NCBI GenBank assembly: GCA_937888665.1
Contig: CALBET010000254.1
Location: forward strand, 1 to 7,476
DNA: 7,476 bases
Direction of reading: 5' to 3'
Source: an uncultured Acidobacteriota bacterium
GTDB lineage: Bacteria > Acidobacteriota > Vicinamibacteria > Vicinamibacterales > UBA8438
Under the pieces are notes generated by a model. That model saw only the letters and a program-made list of their open reading frames with translations. It ran no database searches and was not told the origin of the DNA. Both the position numbers and the translations under genes were made by a program. Within the stretch, counting starts at the first letter, position 1; every line of letters starts with the position of its first letter. Positions 1 to 4,621 of this stretch are shown here, piece by piece.

Positions 1-55
1 CTGCGTTGCTTCCTCGGTCACAGCCCACCTGGCTGCTCCCTCGTCGCGCCTTGCC
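1..55. repeat. REP-like imperfect palindrome
   Basis: The first 55 bases hold a small perfect inverted repeat, CAGCC (21-25) and GGCTG (31-35) around a 5-nt loop. It is flanked by outer arms of related composition (GCGTTGCTTCCTCG on the left, CTCCCTCGTCGCGCCTTGC on the right). The style resembles intergenic palindromic repeats scattered through many GC-rich genomes. Only one copy is in this window, so repetition cannot be shown here. No coding signal is seen. Confidence 0.3.
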
Positions 56-85
56 AGACGGGCGCCTCGTCGGAAAACCGCGGGA

Positions 86-159
86 TTGCTTCGTAGCAAG
101 GGCCTTTAGGCCACCTTTAGGCCCGTTGATCAATCGGCGCCCCTGAAGGGGCTTGCTAC
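86..159 (+). promoter_or_regulatory. Structured leader of the ankyrin gene with alternative hairpins
   Basis: Three structures overlap upstream of the ankyrin gene. (1) TTGCT (86-90) pairs with AGCAA (95-99) across a TCGT loop. (2) GTAGCAAG (93-100) is an exact inverted match to CTTGCTAC (152-159), so the same AGCAA segment can pair locally or 50 nt away but not both. (3) GCCCCT (139-144) pairs with AGGGGC (147-152). Between them CCTTTAGGCC occurs twice (103-112 and 114-123), at an 11-bp period. This could be an operator pair plus an attenuator-like leader, but no known riboswitch class is recognised. The pairings are seen directly; the regulatory role is inference. Confidence 0.35.
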
Positions 160-190
160 AACGGCTCACTGGGTTGACCGAGCGATCGGA

Positions 191-203
191 AAAGGACAGA
201 ACA
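191..203 (+). promoter_or_regulatory. Ribosome binding site fixing the ankyrin gene start
   Basis: AAAGGA (191-196) stands 7 nt before the ATG at 204. It supports that start over an in-frame upstream start at 153, which would put a charged 17-residue stretch in front of an otherwise ordinary signal peptide. Confidence 0.6.
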
Positions 204-1832
204 ATGAGCGCGACTTCGTGTGGGTCAGTCGTAGCGGCGCTGCTGGTGGTCCTGGCGAGCCTGTCGGTGGCGCCGGCCGGTGCGGCCGCGGCGGCAGGGG
301 ACACCCCGCTGATCGCCGCGGTGAAGCAGGGTGATGCCGTCACGGTGGCATCGCGGCTGGCCGCCGGCGACGATGTGAATCAGGCGGCGCCAGACGGGTC
401 GACCGCGCTGCACTGGGCGACGCATGGTGACAACGTCGCCCTCGTCGCCACGCTGCTGGCGGCCGGAGCCGAGGCGACCGCGATCAATCGCTACGGGGTG
501 CCGCCGATCGTGCTCGCGGCTGAGAACGGCAACGCCGCGGTGCTCGGGGCCTTGCTCGAGGCTGGGGCTGAGGCGAGCTACACCACACCCGACGGCGAGA
601 CCGTGCTGATGACGGCGGCGCGCAATGGCGACGCCGCCTCGATCCGGGTGCTGCTGGCGGCTGGCGCCGACCCCGACGCGCGCGACTCGTTCCGCGGGCA
701 AACGGCACTGATGTGGGCTGCCGCCCGCAACAACGCGGCGGCTGTGCATGCGCTCGCCGAACGTGGAGCCGATATCCACGCCAAGACCGCGCGCACAGAG
801 GAGACCACGCGCCGCCTCTTTTGGGCGGCCGAGCCGACTGGGTTCACCGCCCTGATGTTCGCCGCACGCGGCGGCCACCTCGACGCCGTGCGGGTGTTGC
901 TCGATGCTGGCGCAGAGCTGAACGACACACTGTCCGATGGTCGCACCGTCCTGATCGTCGCCGTGGCCAACGCCAACTGGGCCGTGGCCGACTATCTGCT
1001 CGACCGTGGCGCCGCACCGGACCAGGCCACGGCCGGCTGGACCGCGCTGCACCAAGTGGTCCGCTCGCGCCGGATGAACTGCTGTATGGGATTCCCGGGG
1101 CCGATTCCGACCGGCAATGTCGACAGTACCGACCTGCTCCGCAAACTGATCGCCCGGGGTGGTGACGTCAACGCCCGCATGCGGATCAACGGGATGCAGG
1201 ACGGCCAGCGCAACCGCCTGAACCGGCTGGGCGCCACCCCCTTCTTTCTGGCCTCCAAGTCGAACGACACCGAGGCGATGCAGGTCCTGCTCGATGCGGG
1301 AGCGGACCCCCTAGTGCCCAACGCTGACGGCACGACCGCGCTGATGGTGGCCGCCGGCGTGGCGGTGTTCAATCCGGGCGAAGATGGGGGCACCGAGCCG
1401 GCGCAAGAAGCCGAAATGCTTCGAGCGGTGACCACGCTGGTAGAGCTGGGGCACGACGTGAACGCCGTGAACTACCGCGGTGAGACGCCGCTGCAAGGGG
1501 CGGCGTTCCGGGGGGCGAACACCGTCGTCCAGTATCTGGTGGACCGGGGCGCAGATCTCGACGCGCGCAATGATCTGGGCTACTCGGCATTGGGGATCGC
1601 GTTGGGTTTCATCTACACCGATACCTACAAGCAACAGACCCAGACGGCCGATCTGTTACGCCGGTTGATGACCGAGCGCGGCATCCCGACCGAAGGGGAG
1701 GGGCACAGCATCCCCGGCTCGGTGTGTGTCGACTGCCTGACGCGCGCAGACCAGTATGCGGACCGCATGAAGTGGGAGGCCGAGCTCGAGGCGGAGTTCA
1801 ACGCGGCGCTCGACGCTGAAGCCACGCGGTAG
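204..1832 (+). CDS. Secreted ankyrin-repeat protein
   Basis: A 542-residue protein. Residues 1-30 form a signal peptide: a short polar start, a hydrophobic core (AALLVVLASL), then an Ala/Gly-rich region with likely cleavage near the AGAAAAA run, so export across the inner membrane is expected. From about residue 32 to 497 there are 11-12 ankyrin repeats of about 33 residues with the usual consensus (D-G-x-T-A-L at each start, A-A-x-x-G in helix 1, V-x-x-L-L-x-A-G-A-D in helix 2). Three repeats carry insertions: about residues 192-211, 289-308 (with a Cys-Cys pair at 293-294) and 385-404. The tail has a C-x-x-C pair (Cys508, Cys511), then a charged helix rich in Glu and Ala. Ankyrin repeats bind protein partners; no catalytic domain is seen, so the partner and role are unknown. 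Two cysteine pairs in an exported protein suggest disulfides or metal binding (inference). It is not co-transcribed with any visible partner. Confidence 0.9.
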   Translation: MSATSCGSVVAALLVVLASLSVAPAGAAAAAGDTPLIAAVKQGDAVTVASRLAAGDDVNQAAPDGSTALHWATHGDNVALVATLLAAGAEATAINRYGVPPIVLAAENGNAAVLGALLEAGAEASYTTPDGETVLMTAARNGDAASIRVLLAAGADPDARDSFRGQTALMWAAARNNAAAVHALAERGADIHAKTARTEETTRRLFWAAEPTGFTALMFAARGGHLDAVRVLLDAGAELNDTLSDGRTVLIVAVANANWAVADYLLDRGAAPDQATAGWTALHQVVRSRRMNCCMGFPGPIPTGNVDSTDLLRKLIARGGDVNARMRINGMQDGQRNRLNRLGATPFFLASKSNDTEAMQVLLDAGADPLVPNADGTTALMVAAGVAVFNPGEDGGTEPAQEAEMLRAVTTLVELGHDVNAVNYRGETPLQGAAFRGANTVVQYLVDRGADLDARNDLGYSALGIALGFIYTDTYKQQTQTADLLRRLMTERGIPTEGEGHSIPGSVCVDCLTRADQYADRMKWEAELEAEFNAALDAEATR

Positions 1833-1857
1833 ACGAACCCGGCTGCTTCGTGCCTCC

Positions 1858-2145
1858 CCGTTCGGCCATCTGCCGGAAGCTCAGCCCGTCCAACTCGTGC
1901 CAGACCCATGCTTGACGGTGCAGCGTCGGCAGTTCCTCCAGGGTGGCCTGAATCGCGTCCCAGACCGCGTCCCGCAGGAACAGTTCCTCAGGGTTCTTGG
2001 AGAAATCCAGCAGGAGGTCTTCAATTGCCCAGTCGGTGTCGACGGTGCCAGTTCGCACCGGCCGATCTGGCGACGCGGGCCTCCGCCGGCGGTACGCGTC
2101 GGTGATCTTGTTGCGAGCCACGCGGAACAGCCAGGCGGTGGGCTT
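1858..2145 (-). pseudogene. Decayed ECF-type sigma factor fragment
   Basis: On the minus strand the translation reads K-P-T-A-W-L-F-R-V-A-R-N-K-I-T-D-A-Y-R-R-R, typical of the end of sigma-70 region 2 in ECF sigma factors. About 50 residues later comes L-P-T-L-H-R-Q-A-W-V-W-H-E-L-D-G-L-S-F-R-Q-M-A-E-R, the first half of region 4. An in-frame TGA (2146-2148) stands directly before the region 2 match, and upstream translation has no region 2.1-2.3. At the other end the match stops after M-A-E-R, so the recognition helix of region 4.2 is gone and the frame runs into unrelated sequence until a stop at 1798-1800. Core-binding and promoter-reading parts are both missing, so it cannot be a working sigma factor. 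It begins 26 bp past the ankyrin stop, in convergent orientation. The family assignment comes from recognised motifs; the decay is seen directly. Confidence 0.75.
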
Positions 2146-2330
2146 TCAGTACCCGTCGACGGCTCGTCTTTGGGTTCGAGATGGTGCGCACGGCTCTTTC
2201 TCCAAGGGGGCTATCCCCGGCTAGGTGTATTGATAAGTACATTGTTCGGGCCGAATCTGACCTTCGAAGGATACTCCCGCCGCGCGAGTCCTGATACCAT
2301 CGGCTCCGCGCGACACAGGCTTCGGATTCT
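2146..2330. other. Intergenic region upstream of the selenoprotein gene
   Basis: No convincing gene is seen on either strand. A small GGGG/CCCC hairpin lies at about 2206-2218. The expected promoter of the downstream gene must lie here or just before, but no pair of -35 and -10 boxes with normal spacing stands out; GATACT at 2270-2275 is the best -10-like hexamer. Confidence 0.4.
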
Positions 2331-2342
2331 GGAGGGGACGAG
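2331..2342 (+). promoter_or_regulatory. Strong ribosome binding site of the selenoprotein gene
   Basis: GGAGGGG (2331-2337) lies 5 nt before the ATG at 2343, close to the ideal anti-16S match. It fixes the start that gives a clean signal peptide. Confidence 0.7.
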
Positions 2343-3536
2343 ATGGGACGTAGGATAGTTCTGACGGCGCTCGCGGTCGGTTTGATTGTGGGCGGCAATG
2401 ACGTGGCCCAGGCCCAGGAAAACGTGCGAGCTGCCCACGAGAACCTGGAGCCGGGCACCGAGACGGACGACCTCGGGATAACCGTCCCGATTCCGGCATC
2501 GTATCCCGCGCGCCGCTACCCCGCATCGCACGAATTTCCGACCGGGCCAGAAGTCGGGGAGCGGCTGCCGGCGTTCTCGCTGCCCAACCAGCACGGACGC
2601 ATGGTGGACTACCACACGGATCGGGGCGGCTCGAAATCGGTGGTGGTGTTCTACCGCTCGGCCGTGTGGTGACCATACTGCCGCACGCAGCTGGTCGAGC
2701 TGCAGGACAATCTGAGTTTGTTCGAGGACGCGGGTATCAAGGTCTACGGCATCAGCTATGACAGCCAGGAACAGCTACTGGCGTTTGGCGAGCAGTACGA
2801 TGTCGCGTACGACTTGCTGTCGGACGTCGATTCGGCTGTCATCCGTGAGTTCGGCATCCTGAACACGCTGATCTCGCCCGACGACCCGGAGGAGGGCGCC
2901 GGACGCAGCTTCTATGGCCTGCCGTACCCTGGGGTCTACGTCACCGACGAGCACGGCGTCGTGACCGAGAAGTTCTTCCACCGCCACTACGCCACGCGCG
3001 AGTCGGCCGGGGCAATTCGCGATTCGGCGCTGGGTGAGATTCTGGCGCGGCACGAGGCGCCGGCGGTTGAGTTGACCAACGATCAGGTCAAGATCTCCGC
3101 CTTCCTGTCTGATACGTCGCTGAAGTTCGAGACGCAGTCGACAATCTATGTGCGGTTCGAGCTGGCCGAGGGGCTGCACATGTATGGCCGGCCGCTGCCC
3201 GACGGTTATATCGCCTCGGAGGCGACCATTCCGGACACGGTGGGGCTGCGGGTGGGCGAGGTGCACTACCCGCCGACCCGGCCGCGCGAGTTCGCCGAAC
3301 TCGGCGTCACGTTGAACGTCTACGAGGGCGTGGTGGACGTCGCGATTCCGGTGACGCCAAATTCGGAGCTGTTTGGCCCCCGGCCGTCGAACCAGCCGAC
3401 GGAGCTGGACATCCCGGTGTCGGTACTGTTTCAGGCCTGCAGCGAGACCATCTGCTACACCCCGAGGACAGAGAATTTCTCGCTGACGCTGCCGGTGGCT
3501 CCGCTGTTGCGCCCGGGGCAGGCGAGGCAGCGCTAG
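2343..3536 (+). CDS. Exported selenoprotein, AhpC/TSA-like redoxin fused to a DsbD-alpha-like domain
   Basis: 397 residues when the in-frame TGA at codon 110 (2670-2672) is read as selenocysteine. Residues 1-25 are a signal peptide (Arg3-Arg4, a hydrophobic core, cleavage after A-Q-A), placing the enzyme in the periplasm or exterior. Residues about 68-235 form a peroxiredoxin-like AhpC/TSA domain: G-E-R-L-P-A-F-S-L-P, then V-V-V-F-Y-R-S-A-V-W-U110-P-Y-C113-R-T-Q-L-V-E-L-Q, later Y-G-L-P-Y-P-G-V-Y-V-T-D. The Sec takes the place of the first Cys of the usual W-C-P-Y-C centre. Residues about 240-385 resemble the N-terminal domain of DsbD, ending in F-Q-A-C366-S-E-T-I-C371-Y-T-P, a close match to the DsbD-alpha cysteine pair. 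Likely job: thiol peroxide or disulfide reduction, with the second domain passing electrons (inference). Against a simple nonsense mutation: frame, codon style and motifs continue intact for 287 codons, and a SECIS-like hairpin follows. Automatic gene calling would split it at 2672 and restart near 2718, losing the active site. Confidence 0.8.
2687..2703 (+). promoter_or_regulatory. Candidate bacterial SECIS hairpin
   Basis: GCAGCT (2687-2692) pairs perfectly with AGCTGC (2698-2703) around a five-base loop GGTCG (2693-2697). Twenty nt separate the TGA from the loop. Known bacterial SECIS elements sit inside the coding region just after the UGA, have a G in the first two loop positions and a loop about 16-37 nt from the UGA. 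The E. coli fdhF element has a GGUCU loop at very similar spacing. It would recruit SelB with Sec-tRNA to recode the UGA. No bulged U, as found in fdhF, is evident, and the lower stem is weak. Confidence 0.65.
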
Positions 3537-3580
3537 CAACCCGTGGTGCAGGCAGCGCGACTTTCACCACGGGCTGCTAG
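3533..3580. terminator. Long inverted repeat between convergent genes, likely bidirectional terminator
   Basis: The left arm CTAGCAACCCGTGGTG (3533-3548) pairs with the right arm CACCACGGGCTGCTAG (3565-3580). This gives 15 of 16 paired positions, the exception being A3539 against C3574. The loop is 16 nt. The left arm contains the TAG stop of the selenoprotein gene (3534-3536), and the right arm ends 8 bp before the stop of the leftward FkbM gene. There is no strong T-tract on either side, so termination may be Rho-aided or the hairpin may protect mRNA 3' ends. The structure is seen directly; the function is inferred. Confidence 0.65.
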
Positions 3581-3588
3581 ACCCGGGG

Positions 3589-4299
3589 CTACCGTCGAAA
3601 CAGGTAGTCGGAGAGGGTCGGGTTCTTCTTCTCTGACCGCCACATCTGTCGGAAACCCAGCTCCGCCAGCCAGTCCAGCAGCCGCTGCAGGTCGCCCGGT
3701 TCGAAACAAGCGCTGTCCAACTCGACCAGGATGTCGGTGGTCGGTCCGTCGGCGAGCGTGTTTGCCCCGCCACGCAGGACGGCCTGCGGCATGTTCGGCA
3801 CGTCGATCTTCAGATGGGTTGGCGCTGGCACCTCAAACCAGCCGAGGAAGTCGTCGATAGAAAAGCACAGCAGCGCCTGCTGACTCCCGAACCGCTCCGC
3901 ATCATGAGCGCCAGACATCCGGAACGACGACGCGGGCATGAGCTGGGAGACGGCGAGCGACTGCGCGTGTGTGTGGTCGTCGAAGCCGATGCAGTAAGTG
4001 TCGATACGGCCGGCCAGGCCGTTCATCTCGGCCGACAGGGCGAGCAGATAGTGATTGACCGCGCCTGGCTCTACCGCGACTACGCGGATGTTCGGGTCGA
4101 GCGCGGCATACAGGCTGAAGCCGCCGGTGTTGGCTCCCACGTCCCAGAACACTGACGACGGCGGCATCTGCTCGACCCACTGGATCGTTTCCGGCTCCTT
4201 CTCAAGCAGACGCGTCGCGCGCCTGACCGTCTTGCCGCTCTGAATCGGGAAGATCAGCTTGCCACGCGGTGTTTCCAGCTCCTGGGTCTTGATGTGCAT
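3589..4299 (-). CDS. FkbM family SAM-dependent methyltransferase
   Basis: 236 residues from the ATG at 4299. The family transfers methyl groups from S-adenosylmethionine, often onto sugar hydroxyls of glycans or natural products. Visible signatures: the SAM-binding motif V-F-W-D-V-G-A-N-T-G-G-F (residues 50-61), the acidic post-I motif V-V-A-V-E-P-G (73-79), F-S-I-D-D-F (146-151), H-L-K-I-D-V (162-167) followed by V-L-R-G-G-A-N-T-L, then I-L-V-E-L, L-G-F and a C-terminal D-Y-L-F-R-R, all in the usual order. After K-I-D-V most members have an acidic-Gly-x-Glu step; here it is P-N-M-P, a variation that may affect catalysis. The frame stays open upstream to 4446, but that part is Arg/Pro-rich and unlike the family, so the internal ATG is preferred. 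TATACT (4308-4313, minus) lies only 8 nt before this ATG with no clear ribosome site, hinting at a very short or absent leader. No signal peptide; cytoplasmic. Confidence 0.85.
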   Translation of the reverse strand: MHIKTQELETPRGKLIFPIQSGKTVRRATRLLEKEPETIQWVEQMPPSSVFWDVGANTGGFSLYAALDPNIRVVAVEPGAVNHYLLALSAEMNGLAGRIDTYCIGFDDHTHAQSLAVSQLMPASSFRMSGAHDAERFGSQQALLCFSIDDFLGWFEVPAPTHLKIDVPNMPQAVLRGGANTLADGPTTDILVELDSACFEPGDLQRLLDWLAELGFRQMWRSEKKNPTLSDYLFRR

Positions 4300-4502
4300 C
4301 CCGGCCGAGTATACGACGCGAGATGGCGGCGGTGCGTTCCAACTCCTCGGTTCTGGGTTCCGACGACGCGGGATCTTGCTGTGGCGCGTGGGGTGTCGGC
4401 GAGGCGCTCCAGTCCTCGATGTCCGGCCCGAGGGGTGAAAGTACAAGGCTTTTTTTGAGACGCGACACTAGCGATTCGTGAGCTTTTTGCCGCGACGACG
4501 CG
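4300..4502. other. Gene-free stretch upstream of the FkbM gene
   Basis: No supported gene on either strand. Minus-strand translations are Arg/Pro-rich and do not look like a protein. It carries T- or A-runs (4450-4456, 4484-4488) and presumably the promoter of the FkbM gene; TATACT at 4308-4313 (minus) is the only clear -10-like box, and no -35 box is found at normal spacing. Confidence 0.5.
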
Positions 4503-4528
4503 AAAAAGGCCAGTAAAAACTGGCCTTT
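4503..4528 (-). terminator. Rho-independent terminator (minus strand)
   Basis: Read on the minus strand, AAAGGCCAGT and ACTGGCCTTT form a perfect 10-bp stem around a TTTT loop, followed by a run of five T (4507 down to 4503, counting the last stem T's). It lies between the membrane glycosyltransferase gene and the FkbM gene, so the two are probably separate transcription units. It immediately follows the tRNA-like 3' end and was probably the original tRNA terminator. Confidence 0.85.
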
Positions 4529-4536
4529 CTGAGTGT

Positions 4537-4575
4537 TGGTGCCGGAGGTGGGGGGTCGAATCCATACGGAGCCAA
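4537..4575 (-). pseudogene. Decayed tRNA 3' end, probably tRNA-Leu derived
   Basis: The minus strand reads CCGTATGGATTCGACC, then CCCCACCTCCGGCACCA, matching the last third of a bacterial tRNA: a T-loop with TTCGA, a 3' acceptor strand, a discriminator A and an encoded CCA. It most resembles leucine tRNAs ending in CCCACCTCCGGCACCA. The expected 5' acceptor strand (GCCGGAG...) is not found upstream. The T-stem has two mismatches and an extra C near the loop. It is therefore a remnant, not a working tRNA. The terminator starts 8 bp further on. tRNA 3' ends are common integration sites, so this could be an old attachment site (inference). Confidence 0.6.
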
Positions 4576-4621
4576 GTTTCAACGGTCGATGGGCAGTCCC
4601 GTCCCATGACAGACCAGACTG

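Noticed and set aside
126..162. Sigma-70 promoter for the ankyrin gene (TTGATC at 126-131 with TACAAC at 157-162)
   Set aside because: The 25-bp spacing is too long and both hexamers are weak.
225..1055. Minus-strand open frame of 276 residues opposite the ankyrin gene
   Set aside because: The repetitive Arg/Gly/His-rich translation mirrors the ankyrin repeats on the other strand.
2242..2275. Sigma-70 promoter for the selenoprotein gene (TTGTTC at 2242-2247 with GATACT at 2270-2275)
   Set aside because: The spacer is 22 bp, longer than the normal 16-18, so the pair cannot be supported.
2343..2672. A short 109-residue secreted protein as an independent gene, with a second gene starting at 2718
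   Set aside because: The two parts share one frame, the split falls inside the redox motif, there is no ribosome site before 2718, and the second part would begin in the middle of the redoxin fold.
4300..4446. N-terminal extension of the FkbM methyltransferase by 49 residues
   Set aside because: The added residues are Arg/Pro-rich and unlike the family, and a normal-length protein results from the ATG at 4299.
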